A DNA stretch of 64,000 nucleotides from Siderastrea siderea. Lineage: Eukaryota; Cnidaria; Anthozoa; Scleractinia; Rhizangiidae. The notes below the pieces were generated by a model. The model had not been told where the DNA came from. It did not search any database and saw nothing but the letters and a program-made list of their open reading frames with translations. Where the stretch lies: the NCBI GenBank assembly GCA_964030785.1, contig OZ034967.1, positions 56,147,265-56,211,264 on the forward strand. Reading direction: 5' to 3'. Positions within the stretch are counted from its first letter, which is position 1. Every line of letters starts with the position of its first letter. Shown piece after piece: positions 1 through 11,877 of the stretch. A program made the position numbers and the translations under genes.

Positions 1-3000
1 CTGTTCAGATATACGGTGATTTACTTACCTGCAATGTTTGAATCAGTTTCTCGTCCCTCACAAAGCAATTCTTGGCTGAAATTTCGTACAATGAGCACGT
101 CGGACAAAAATGATCGATGCCGGCCAAAAGCGAGTTGCATGTCGCGTGACAATCGAAATGTGATACAGTAAGCGTGGGAGAGAAATGACACTCGGGGATG
201 ACTATATGCCCTCACCACCGTGAAAAGTAGGGTTTTCGTTGGAGAAGTGAAAAGGTGAGATGCTCTGTCCCCAGTGAAGTGGCAGGGCATAAATCTCCAA
301 CAACTAAGGGAGACCGAGGAATGAACAGTGCAGAATCGTCGTTCATTTCAATCACAGTGGGCGAACTTCATCCTGTGGGAACTCGGAAGTGACATCTTAA
401 AGTGCACCTAACCCCTAAAATTTTTTTTCCGCTAAATAAATTCTGTTATCATCTGGAACATTTCTTCGCAAAAATTTTTTGATTTGGTTAAATTCTCGAT
501 TTTCTGTGCCCTGTTAAATTCAAGAAAAATTTGGTTCACGTCCGAGTAAGAGGAACCTGGGGCGAGCCGTAGTTGTGACGTCAGATCAAGAACCAAGAAT
601 TCCACGCCGCTTAGTTTTTAGCTGTGTTTCTCTGACTTTATTTGTTCATCGAAGCCTTCTGACCTTCTAGCTAATTCGAACAAAGTCATAGTATGAATAA
701 AATTCCAATGTTGTAATCCAAAGCAGATACTGAGACGAGCTAAGCGGATTCTGCTGATTTGTAGATGAATTTTAGCGCTGAATACGAGATAGATGCGGAA
801 CACGAAGTCGACAGTACACCGCCAAAGGATGAAGAAAGCGCCGTCCTGCCCATATCTGCTAAAAAGCCGCTAACCAAAGAAGAATGAATTGCTCAATGCA
901 AGAAGGAAATAAAGGCAAACTAAGAACTGGAACAGCAAATAAAGCAACTTACGATTGGCCTTGGAGGGCCGCGAAGAAACCGGAAAGCTGAGCTTCGCCC
1001 GTGAGTGTTTACATTTTATTTCGCACGTTCGGTCTTCACGTTTGGTCTTGGTTTTCCTGCTCTCCGCTTCTCGCATTTGAGATTTATACTCAAGCTGAGG
1101 GAACCTCTTATAGAAATGGAGATTTAATAAAGCATTCCTTTCTTCATTTATTTATTTTACATAGAAGTAAATGTGGAAACTACGATATTACCTACATCTT
1201 GTCCATTTCTGTAACCAGCATTAACAATAACAACAATTTATAACACTAGTGAATCAGGAAGGCAATTATTTTCTAAAGGACATTGACGAGAATTATAAGC
1301 ACGAGAGTTTGTTAGTATCGGTTCAACTGAGATTATCTTATCAATCATTTTTCTCGCGTCAACGTGCAAGCAGTTTCCTCAGATCCCAGCGCGAGCGGAA
1401 ATGTACAAATTATGTAAATCAACCGGCCCTCGCTTAACTCGCGACTCGAGGCTTCGCCACTCATCGCTCACACTTCGATCTTCTTGCGGCCTTTTTCGCA
1501 CAAAAAATGGTAATAAAAGAATTAAGAAACAGAGCGCTTGTCCTCTACTTCAACGGAGGATATGAACAAGGGATCTCTGCACAGTAATGTTTTGTTATGC
1601 TCGAGTGATTTGATATGACTCAAGATAAAATTCTCAGCCAGGCACGTTCATAGACTAGAATAAGGAATAATGGCAATTGCTTGTTATTGCGGAGAAAGCG
1701 CGGTCGGTTCTGCTGAGGGAGGACTTTCTATAAATACGGTCTTTAATTTTTAACTCTTCGCTGTTTTGGGCACCGCTTACATGTTATTATTTAGCGGTTA
1801 CCGTGTAGCCAACTTGAATAATTCGCAAAGGTAATAATTTTCTGCGTACCGCGTATCGCGGATATTCTGTGGTTAATCGGCCGTTGAATCATTGGAAATA
1901 CACAAAAAGCTATCGTTTGATCGGATGCTAAAGTTGTTCATTCATTCATACCTTCTTCTGCGACAACAAATCTTTGCTGAAAATGCATCGAGCGTAGTAT
2001 CGAGTGCTAGGAAGGCTGCCGCTTTGCTCGCTATTGCTTTACAAAATCCACTCATTTCGTCCCTTCACCTCTGGTCGTTCGTCGTCAAAAAATACTGTAT
2101 TTTTATAATGATACGTCTTGTGATTCGTTTCTTTGGTTACTGTTTCTCGGAGCAATACGAACGGTCGACAGTTTTCTGTACATCTTCGAGAGCTCAAGAG
2201 AAATATAGCTCCGATAGAGATAGCGCGAGACTGCGGGTTCTTGATTTGACGTCACAAGGTGACTAGTCCCATGCCCTCAATGCTCGACCCTGAACCAAAA
2301 TGGTGTCTATTTTCGGCCGATTTTCCGTACTTCAACCGCGCACAGAAAATCAGGGATTAAACCAAATCAAAAACTTTTTGTGACAAAATGCTCCAAATGA
2401 TAACAGGATTTATTTGACGGGGAAAAAATTTTTAGGGTTAGGTGCACTTTAAAGTCAATCCCGTAAGAACTTACTGTTAAGTGCACACTGATACTCAACG
2501 TCCTTCCGCGATGTATGACTGAAGATGCTTCACTGAAATATAACCTCACTTTTGTAGGAAGACTATGGGGTTGTTAGGTTTGGAAAAGAAGTCGAGCGAA
2601 CGCGTACGTTAGTTAAAAGTTTCCACATAAAGAGAAACGGCTATTAGGAAAGCTCTAGAAATGGGAAGTGGGGGTAGGGAGGGGAGGGGGATCCTGGCGC
2701 GCGAACGCGACAAGATGGCAGTAACGATTTTCCCGCCTCTCCACAGGTCTTTCTATCAAACGATAAACAAACCAACGCCCTCAACTAAACGGGCGTTTTC
2801 CGACGATACATTATGAATAGCCGTTGCGAATTTTGCCAATTTGCCAAATGGCCGTTGCCATTTCTTCCCGACGAAACTTGGCCGGCGATCCATGATGTAT
2901 CGTCGGGAAACGCCGGTTTACTTAAGGGCGTTGGTTTGTTTATCGTTCGATGGAAAGACCTGGGAAGAGCCAGGAAAATCCTTCCCGCCATCTTGTCGCG

Positions 3001-4052
3001 TTCGCGCGCCAGGATCTTGCTCCCCTCCCCACCCCCACCCTTTGTTTTTAGAGCTTTCCCTGAGCTTTCCTAATAGCCGCTCCTCTTTAGGTGGAAAACT
3101 CTTAACTAACGTACGCGTTCGCTTTACTTCTTTTCCAAAACTAACAACCTCATAGTTTTCCTACAAAAATGTGGTTATATTTCAGTGAAGCATCTTCAGT
3201 CATACATCGCGGAAGGACGTTGAGTATCAGTTTGCGCTTAACAGTAAGTTCTTACGGCATTGACTTTAAGATGTCACTTCCGAGTTCCCACAGGATGAAG
3301 TTCGCCCACTGTGATTGAAATGAACGACGATTCTGTACTGTTCATTCCTCGGTCTCCCTTAGTTGTTGGAGATTTACAGATGCCCTGCCACTTCACTGGG
3401 GACAGAGCATCTCACCTTTTCACTTCTCCAACGAAAGCCCTACTTTTCACGGTGGTGAGGGCATATAGTCATCCCCGAGTGTAAATTTTCAGCGGTAAAT
3501 ATCCCTGGAAGTAACTGAACTAATTAGTACAAACCATTAATTTGTTAAAAAAAAAGAAGAACGTCCTTATTGCATTCTCTAAGCGTAACACATTGCAAAT
3601 CTTGTGAATCTTTTGAGCTTGCTTCGCACGGGGTGGTGAGGCGAGATAAGGACGAAAAAAATGCAAGTCAGCCACTGTGAATTTACATACTAGCTCTCCT
3701 AACAAAATGTTACTTTCAAAAGGTATTGAAAAATACGGTATTGAAGTTTCGAAACTGCTGTGTTTTGTTGATTTTCCGATTAGTTCGTTCAGTTTGACTG
3801 ACAAGGCTTTATTTTAACACCGGGCCTTCCGAATTACTGGCCCATAAAAAGCATCCCCAAAATTCGCACAGGATAGATTTTTTATGACTTCACCTCATGT
3901 ATAAATAACGAAACTATCGTGATTCTTGTTTTGATTTATCGAGTTTAACCTGAAAGGTTTTTTTTATTATTATTAAAGAAGAATTGCTTTGTGAGGGACG
4001 AGAAACTGATTCAAACATTGCAGGTAAGTAAATCACCGTATATCTGAACAGT
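1..4052. repeat. Large palindrome (foldback element), left end at or before window start
   Basis: The first 73 bases are the reverse complement of about 3985-4052, and 190-396 pairs with about 3265-3480. The inner parts 2453-2840 and 2885-3265 also pair, with a short spacer near 2850-2880. The arms are therefore split on the left by the element at 401-2448. The right arm has about 500 extra bases (3481-3985) not seen on the left. No coding potential longer than about 120 codons is convincing. The target duplication cannot be seen because the left flank lies outside the window. Class unknown; a foldback DNA transposon is the likeliest reading. Confidence 0.8.
401..2448. mobile_element. Non-autonomous TTAA-target DNA transposon inserted in the palindrome arm
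   Basis: The element starts AGTGCACCTAACCCC and ends with the inverted form. Inverted arms of about 200 bases (401-600 and 2225-2448) follow. TTAA flanks both sides (397-400 and 2449-2452). The opposite palindrome arm near 3260-3275 carries the uninterrupted site with a single TTAA, so insertion and duplication are directly shown. No transposase is visible; the longest open stretch (1892-2266) resembles nothing I know. TTAA duplication is typical of the piggyBac and Kolobok superfamilies; the ends lack the CCY start usual for piggyBac, so Kolobok-like is favoured as inference. Confidence 0.8.
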
Positions 4053-6718
4053 GAAATGATTTTCTAACTCTGGTTATAAAGTTATCTGTTCTGATCGCGG
4101 AATGAGTCAGTGTAAATGGCCTGATTACATTATACTGATTTTCAAAAACCTTACCAAACAAATATCAAAACTAAGCTTCATTGGCAAATGTATTTTAGCG
4201 AGTGGACTGCAAAAACATGCTATTTACGCGCTAGCGGTTAAGGTTTATAAAGCAACACAAAAACATCGCGCAGACGCCTTTCATTTGCATGAGGAGTTTC
4301 TGATAACATCTATGCCCGCTGAATGCCTTTATCGTAAAGTGACTTAATGGCAAATTTATTTAAGGTTTTCTTTTTAGTCGAATTCACGTACTTTAACGTT
4401 TAAAAGTTTAATATTTGCCTTAAAGTAACGGCAGTAAAGTAGTTTGGAAAAGTCTGAAAAGCGAAATATACGCGTGACAGGGTAACATCGGGTTATCAAA
4501 ACATCACATTGTCAACAAGCATCTTTCATCGTCTAATTGTTCTTTTATTTGAAACTCGCGTAAAATAAAGTCAAATCATCGCTTTGTAACTAGATTTAAG
4601 CTCAGGAAATGCTTTAGATTACGTTCAATATAAAAGCAGTATGGTACAGACCAGAAACGTCGACCGTTTTGTCTGAAAAGCATATTTGACATGAAATAGG
4701 AGTACAATAAGGAAATGGCGAAATCTGTCAAAGTGCACTCCACATATTTTCACCTCGCGAGCTCGCTTTTCACGGGCCAAACTAAATATTTTTATATGAT
4801 AAACAACAAGTATTTCCGATTCAAAAGAACTCTTTTATTACTTAGATATTCGTATACCCCCGATGATATGGTCTTCTAAAAATTGGTAAAATTCAGTGTA
4901 TCAACGGAATAGAAAATACTGTCCTCTTTACGCGCCTGAATATCCAGGAAAGAACGTTTAGATCGATGAAAGTTTAGTTTGAAAGCAACTTTAAGAGATG
5001 TCGAACAAACTGTGAAAAGATTAATTCCAGGCACGGTTTCGTTGTCTTGTACGAGCGTTTTGAAAATGCACTAATTTGCATAATTTACATCGGGTCAGAA
5101 GGCCCGTTTCGGCCAGTCTCGAACTTTCCGTTTTTTTTTTGCCACAATAAAAACTCGCTGGAACTTTTAAATATTATTTTTGAAAATAGTTCACCAAAAG
5201 GGTTCTTTTGGGCAAATAAAAAGAAATTCGAATTTTCGGCTCTGTCGCCGGATTCTCGAAAGTTACTGACAACGGCTCTTAAACAGTCCAGTTTTCGGTT
5301 ACATTGGTATTGACGCCATGATCGTTTCTTAAGTGCTTTCCAACTGCTGAATACCTATGTTCATCAATACGCTAATGTAAATGCAGGCTAGTGAAGCCGA
5401 CGTACTCTGCATCACACAGATCACATTTGTAAATGTACACAACGCATTGTTGATTGATCATGACTCAATCCGCGCGAAACTATTTGTTTAGACAATGTAA
5501 ATGTTTTATCACCTCGCACCTTTGATCGCATATATTAGACTGGTCGAGTTTTATTCTGTCACTTCACTTGAAAATGATGTCATGGAGACAGCGAAACGTT
5601 GTGTAAAATTCCTTTCGCTTATTTTCATTCTTAAACATATGAAAAGGGTTTTATTTAAGTTTATTTTTATCAAATAACCAATTATGGCGAAACTGACAAC
5701 TTATTTGTGACAATGAACGGAGAGTAACGAATTATCATAAATAAACCAAAATATCACGACAAAAAAAACGACCAAAAGTAAAAAATATATAATAAATTTA
5801 CAAACGGCGCCCCATATAAGATTGCGTTAAGTGTGCTTCAAAATTATAAAATTTACGGAAAGTCGATTCTGCTCTTTGGAGATGTAATGTTATATTTGAA
5901 TGACAGCCGTCAGGAGTACTGCTGCAGGCGTCAAACCTAAACAAACCCAATAGAGTGTTCGCCTATAAGGAGTCTACAAGAGCCAGAAATGTTTGTTTCA
6001 AACTCCAGAAAGCTTGAATGAATTCAGCAACCATTTTGCCGCTTGGTCGAGACAGGAAATTATCATGTGGTTAAACCATACTGTTTCATTGTTTGTTTCA
6101 CTTGACAAGATCAAAATTCTAAAATGCAAAATCGCAACCCAAAGTTTTTAATTTTCGTTGGCTATTAGACCTCCTAAATATTTAACTTGTGGAAGGTTTC
6201 CAGCTCGGTGGCATCGTTCGTCTTTTCTGGGGTCGAACGAATTCCCTGTTATGGCAGACGAAAATTCCAGATGTTTGCATTGATTCCCGGCCGCCATGTT
6301 GGTGCCCCTCCTCGGGGCACTTAATTTAGATTTAGTGTCGACCTTGGTATTTACATTTCTTTAGCGAACCTTGTAGAACATTTGTAGAAACAATACATGA
6401 TCGTGTAAGGTTTTCGTGTTGTAGCATTACTTTTCTTATATTTCGTTTATTTTTGTCTTTCACCATCTGTTTAGCTGATGCATCGATCATGCAATAGTTA
6501 GCACTAGCAGTAATCAAAGATTAACAAACTGCTCTCGACATTTCAACACGTTCGATTTTTGATTAGCTGATTTCGTTGGGCAAAATTCTACCGTTTATGT
6601 TTGGTAAAGCCAACATTTTTTCATAAATAATGTTTTCGGTTGAAAATAACCAGCGTGTTATCGGTGTAATATAATGATATAGCCGAGTGTGTCGCGTTTG
6701 GGTATATTGTGCGACACC
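4053..6718. other. Unassigned intergenic DNA
   Basis: No gene recognised. Short open frames (for example 4102-4347 and 5047-5313 on +) have no domain or splice context. About 5890-6230 is a degenerate copy of sequence at 10180-10540, and in part of 13560-13680. Confidence 0.5.
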
Positions 6719-6925
6719 GCTCTAGTAGGGTGTGGACAAAACCTGGGCCTGGGCCCATGGGCCAGCCCATGGGCTGAGGCGGTACGCACCTATCGGAAGG
6801 CTTAACAGGATTGGCTGAGAAGACAAAAGAACAAACAATAAAACAATGACCCTAGCCCTTAAAACAATAGAGGTGCGTGATATAGGAAGCCAATAAAATT
6901 ACAGGTTCCGAAGAGGTGCGTGGCT

Positions 6926-6990
6926 TATGCATGGGCTACCCTATGGGCTACCTTATGGGCTACCCTATGGGCTACCCTGTGGGCCACCCC
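6926..6990. repeat. Short minisatellite near the left end of the foldback element
   Basis: About five copies of a 12-base unit of the form GGGCTACCCTAT, with single-base variants. A shorter inverted version lies at the other end of the element (about 9410-9432). Confidence 0.8.
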
Positions 6991-7394
6991 AATTTTTTTT
7001 TTCAATAAAAACAAAAAATCGTAAACATAAGAAAAAATAAATTAAAAATTAATTTCTTATTAATTTATCAATTATTGATATTTTAAAAAAGTTGGTGGTT
7101 GTGGTGGATTAATTTATTAATTATGTAGTCAAGCAGAAACATAAAACAAATTAAAACAAAACAAAAGATAAATCACAACCAAACAATGCAATGAATCCGA
7201 ACTACGTGTTTATTCGAGGCCAATTTTTCTCTGTGGAATACGCCAAACAGCACAGGAACACATGCTGCGAATTAGTGAAAGGTGTGTTTTTAGAAAAAAA
7301 ATTCAAATATAATACTGTATACCTGCCAACTTTTCGGAAGTCAAATGCGTAAGATTTTACATATGGATATTAGCCGAATTTTCTAAAAAAAAAT

Positions 7395-7535
7395 GTGACG
7401 ACCTTAGCCTGCGTAGATGGTGGTATTGTCTGCGAAGGTAAAGTTTTGGTGGCGGAGCCGCCATGAGCGGCATCCCGGCTCCGCCGTTCAAACTTCGTGC
7501 AAACAATCCTGCCAGCTACGCAGGCTACGACGACC
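7395..7535. repeat. Nested inverted repeat inside the 6728-9463 element
   Basis: GACGACCTTAGCCTGCGTAG on the left is mirrored by CTACGCAGGCTACGACGAC on the right, forming a hairpin of about 140 bases. The same core, TAGCCTGCGTAG, ends the separate MITE at 18392-19459. Confidence 0.65.
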
Positions 7536-10500
7536 TCCGAACACTACAGCACCAATGTTCAGACATTTGTTGCCGAAGATTCCCGAAGAGTTTCCGATAA
7601 TTTCCGAAGACTACCAAATGTCACAGTACGAAGCTTGAAACCTTAGCGTGATCTTGTAAGCTTCTTATTGAGGACACGCACGCAACATTTAGCGCCGTTC
7701 ACAGCTGGACTATTTTGATTGGAAAGTGATCTCCATTTTTCACGCAATTGTGAGTCAGGAGTGAGAAATTGTTCTTTACGCATGTGATCGCTTGTACGTG
7801 GTCATGCCACATTGTGGTGTTTGTTGATAGTACCCTGGGTACAGAATAACTTTGACCGGCAACATAATACTGACACGGCATTTTTCTGTATGGTTTTTGG
7901 GAATCTGATTTTAGGGAAGTCTGCCCCATCAAAACGGGGTCTGAATCTGCGTCAAACAGGGTCTTAAATAAAGGGTTTTCCCTACACCAAGTTCACAAAC
8001 AATTGTTTTGGGAAATGTGCCCCCTTGCGGTTTCACAGCACGTTTTCTTCCTGGGATCCCAACAGATGAGTTCATGCTGTCTTTGTTTTGCATGTTAGCC
8101 AAAAACAGCACTCGTGTTTGTCACATATCCAGTGTAAAAAGTCGATTTACCCCTTTGTAGACATAAACAGATGCTCAAGAATGACTAAGTGACTTATGGC
8201 GTTCTTAAATAGTTGTCTTGAGATCTGCAGTGTTCTGCCTTATGTCCACGGGGAACAAAACAATCTTGACACCACACAGGCAACCCAGACGCGTTGTAAG
8301 TGGAGTTCATTTAAAAATAGAAAAGGGTGAAAATATATGTAATAGCACGAAATAAATCTTTACTTCACGAAATAAATCTTGCTTACTTCTGCTTATTGTG
8401 TCCTGTTTAATTAATTTCCGGTTAATCTTGCACCGCTCTCTTACGCAATCGCTTGTTAGCGTCGCTGCTTATATACGCCGTTAAGCCTAAGGTTTGCAGA
8501 GATTTATTACAGACTAACCGGTGCTAAAAGAATCGAGATATCTTGAAATAAAGCCTGTCTACCTTCAGCTCAATGCTCCCCTGTTCGTCCTGGCTGGTTT
8601 AAATGACAGTTTGTGGCTTTTTTCAATCGGAGGTAGCTTCCACTAAAGAAGAATGTCTAGACCAATTTGCAACAAATTTGTGCCAATGGTTCGATAGTGA
8701 GCTGTGCGCTTCGCGGTACAGTCAAAGCTCTCCTTGGTCCTCCTTGCGACCACTCTTGTAAGCGACCAGCTCTAGTTCAACGATGCAGGCCGACGACAAA
8801 AGCATGCGAGAGGAACCTTACCCTCTGATGGGGGAGTTGCATAAAACGAAACGTCGGGTGTACCTTCTAACACCAGACAGTCAATCTAGTTCAGTGACTG
8901 ACGTTAGCAGTTGTGCCGCTCGTTGTCGCGGCTTCGGCCGCTCATGGCGGCTCCGCCACCAAAACCTTACTTCGCAGACAATACCGCCAGCTATGCAGGC
9001 TAAGGTCGTCACAAATTTTTAGAAAATTCGGCTAATATCCATATGAAAATCTCACGCTTTTGACTTCCGAAAAGTTGGCAGGTATACAGTATTATATTTG
9101 AATTTTTTTTTCTAAAAACACACCTTTCACTAATTCGCAGCATGTGTTCCTGTGCTGTTTGGCATAAGCCACAGAGAAAAATTGGCCTCGAATAAACACA
9201 TAGTTCGGATTCATTGCATTGTTTGGTTGTGATTTATCTTTTGTTTTGTTTTAATTTGTTTTATGTTTCTGCTTGACTACATAATTAATAAATTAATCCA
9301 CCACAGCCACCAACTTTTTTTAAAATATCAATAATTGATAAATCAATAAGAAATTAATTTTTGTTTTATTTTTTCTTTTTATCGAAAAAAAATAATTTTG
9401 GGGGTGGCCCACAGGGTAGCCCATAAGGTAGCCCGGGCCCGGGCCCAGGTTTTGTCCACACCCGCTCTAGTATCTTATTATAAAGAACAACTCTTACTTC
9501 CTCCAGGCAGCGTCTGCGGAGGAGGGAGGAATTTGGGGTTAAATGATCTCTAAACAACTGTTATAAGCCAAATCAGTAAGTAAAATTAACATTTATCCGA
9601 CGGTTTCAGTTTGAAGCCTTATTTTAACTAGCATTTTAATCAGCTAACTCGTCTGACTGGTATTCTTCGACCACCGTCCAGCCAGCCGGACTTCTTATTT
9701 GCAAACCGTATAACTTTGTTGCCGTTTATTCAGCAAAATTTAAGCGTTTTCCAGTTTTTAATAAACTCCGGACAAATTATCCTCCAGCTGATGATTGGGA
9801 GCCGATAGTCTAAAAACTCAAATTGAATACAAGTTGATTAGTTCTCACTTACTACCTTTAAACTGAAAACTGCTGGAAGCCTTCGCATCAATTTTCAAAC
9901 TTTTAATCTGAAGAGTATTTTTTCACAAGTTCTGTTCGCAAAGTGCTGAAAATTTCAATAAATAAATTCATATCGTTTTCAGTTTTACGGCAGCAGGAGC
10001 CAAATTTGGGAGTGAACAACGACAATGGAATGTTAAAGTTTGGTTGGGGGTAAAAATGTTCAACGTCTGTATGACTGTAAACATGGTCATATTTCAGAAT
10101 ACAAAGGTCGCGCATTCTAGAGTATGAAGACAGCCTGGTTACCCCTTGGCAGTTCTTTTCAGTACCACGTCAAAAATAATAACGGAGTAACTCACATATA
10201 AGTAGCGAACAACGTTACATACAGGGTACTCCTGCGGCCGTTAAAACTCAAAAGCCAATGAAGTTTTTCGTCTAGAAGAGGCAGAAAATTTTGTTTCAAA
10301 CTTCAGAAAGACTTGAATGAATTCGGAAATCATTTGGCCATTTGGGCAAGACAGGAAGTCATCGTACGGTGCAACCATACCGTTTCATTCTTTGTTTCAC
10401 TTTGTTTCACGTCATTAAAATTTTAAAAATCCAACATCACAAGGTCCCGAGATTTTTTACTTTTCATTGGCTATTAGAAGTCCTAAATATATATCGTGTT

Positions 10501-10700
10501 AAAGGCTTTCAGCTCAATGGCATCATTCGTCTTTAAAGTAGAACATTTCGAATTTCGGAGTTTTCAAGCCACACGACATCAAGATGGCCACCAGAAGTTT
10601 CTATTTGTATGAGAACATATCACACGATGGGTTTTAATACTACCTAACAAAAGCTACTAGCTCCCTAAGCAAAACTACCGACCTAGCCGTGCAAGGACTC

Positions 10701-10721
10701 AAAAGAAGCTTTGCTTCTTTT
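10701..10721. repeat. Perfect short hairpin
   Basis: AAAAGAAGC and GCTTCTTTT are separated by TTT. No surrounding RNA gene is recognisable. Confidence 0.5.
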
Positions 10722-11321
10722 ACGTGTGAAACTACATCTAGTCTTTGAAGACCAGGTCTTTGAACGAGTAGCTCGACAACAGAAGTCGAGAATGATTGAC
10801 ATCAACCGAAACTCTGTCAACTTTTCGCCAAGCCGTTTTCGTGAGCCAAGATTTTCCATAATTACTATCACTGAAACGAGATTTGGTATTTGTTATCGTA
10901 TTCGTAATTATAAAGGCGTGAAGGAGCCAATTTTGATCAAAGGCGGCGCGGAACCCTTACCCACGTATGAAGAGACCACCTACCCGCTTAAGAAGGTATA
11001 AACACATATTATTTGTCATTAATGCAAATACAATAAAAAAGGGCCGAGAAATGAATCGCAATGTTCCTTCATTGTTTCGAACTGACTAATTCTATGAAAA
11101 GCGTAGAAATGTCCCAAAAATGTCCCAACCGTTGTTTCGAATGGTGGTTGTGATTAGTTTCTTTTAGTAAATGTAAAGCAAGAAAAAAAAACAGTCTTCT
11201 GCTCTCACTTGTGGAGTGTTTGCTCTGTAGCATGACTCACATAGCGTAGCAACACTCAAAACAGAAAATATCCCACGTTGGATTGACTCAAACAGCATTG
11301 AGCATAACCTTAAAAGAACCA

Positions 11322-11327
11322 TTTATT
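11322..11327 (-). promoter_or_regulatory. Candidate polyadenylation signal for the 367-residue gene
   Basis: AATAAA on the minus strand lies about 550 bases beyond the stop codon of the gene at 11878-12981. It is the only clear candidate I noticed; the assignment is inference. Confidence 0.3.
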
Positions 11328-11877
11328 TCGCAAATCATATAACAGCATGACCATCTTAAGTCTAGAGTGACTGATTGTAAGCATGATACACTAACAAAAA
11401 TCGACATTCTTTTAGTAGCATTGAAAACTAATCATCCGGTGATAGGTCAAACAAATAAAAAGTTGACGACTCGCACCGAAAGGCCGCAGAATAACAGGGA
11501 TCCTATGATCGTTACACAGTCTTTTGGGGAAGACTTCTAGCTACAACTTGCTATTTATACGGACTGTGCGGTCTATACGAGTCGCTTTAATAACACATTT
11601 GTACGGGGTACATAAGTCTGATCGCTACTTGCACTACACTCTCTTAGTGGAATATATACTTGTGAATAAGCACGAAACTGCAAATTCCTAAACAAAGCGT
11701 AATAACCTATTTCGCACGTTCAACTAAAATATTAACCATTAATCATTACTAGAAAAAAATTCAGTTCACGAAACATAAGAAGGATTGAGTGAGCATCAAA
11801 ACTAACAACACCGACTAATAAGCTCAGCCATAGTTCTGACTAAAGTTCACTGGTCTCAGACTTTACAGAGGTATAAG

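Larger units (their letters stand above)
6728..9463. mobile_element. Foldback DNA transposon with 9-bp target duplication (MULE-like)
   Basis: Terminal inverted repeats begin GGGTGTGGACAAAACCTGGG at 6728 and end in the reverse complement at 9463. The perfect 9-bp duplication GCTCTAGTA lies at 6719-6727 and 9464-9472. The inverted arms extend inward about 0.55-0.74 kb (to about 7465 on the left and from about 8935 on the right). The left arm has about 200 extra bases near 6790-6930. The loop 7470-8930 has no recognisable transposase. A 9-bp duplication with long inverted repeats fits Mutator-like elements, but the superfamily is inferred from structure only. Confidence 0.85.
9473..11877. other. 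Unassigned DNA between foldback element and the 367-residue gene
   Basis: No gene recognised. 9842-10115 and 10115-10330 are diverged same-strand relatives of 13310-13560 and 13560-13680. 10600-10690 resembles 13110-13205. A perfect small hairpin (9-base stem, loop TTT) lies at 10701-10721. An open frame at 10711-11001 (+) has no family resemblance I can name. Confidence 0.45.

Noticed and set aside
1892..2266. 124-codon open frame inside the 2.05 kb TTAA element
   Set aside because: No similarity to transposases I know, low-complexity hydrophobic content, and it overlaps the inverted end.
4010..4035. CAGGTAAGTA motif resembling a splice donor
   Set aside because: It lies in the palindrome end and is mirrored at 21-45; no flanking exon is recognisable.
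10711..11001. 96-codon frame on + next to the 367-residue gene
   Set aside because: No domain, no splice signals, and no copy elsewhere in the window; cannot be told from chance.
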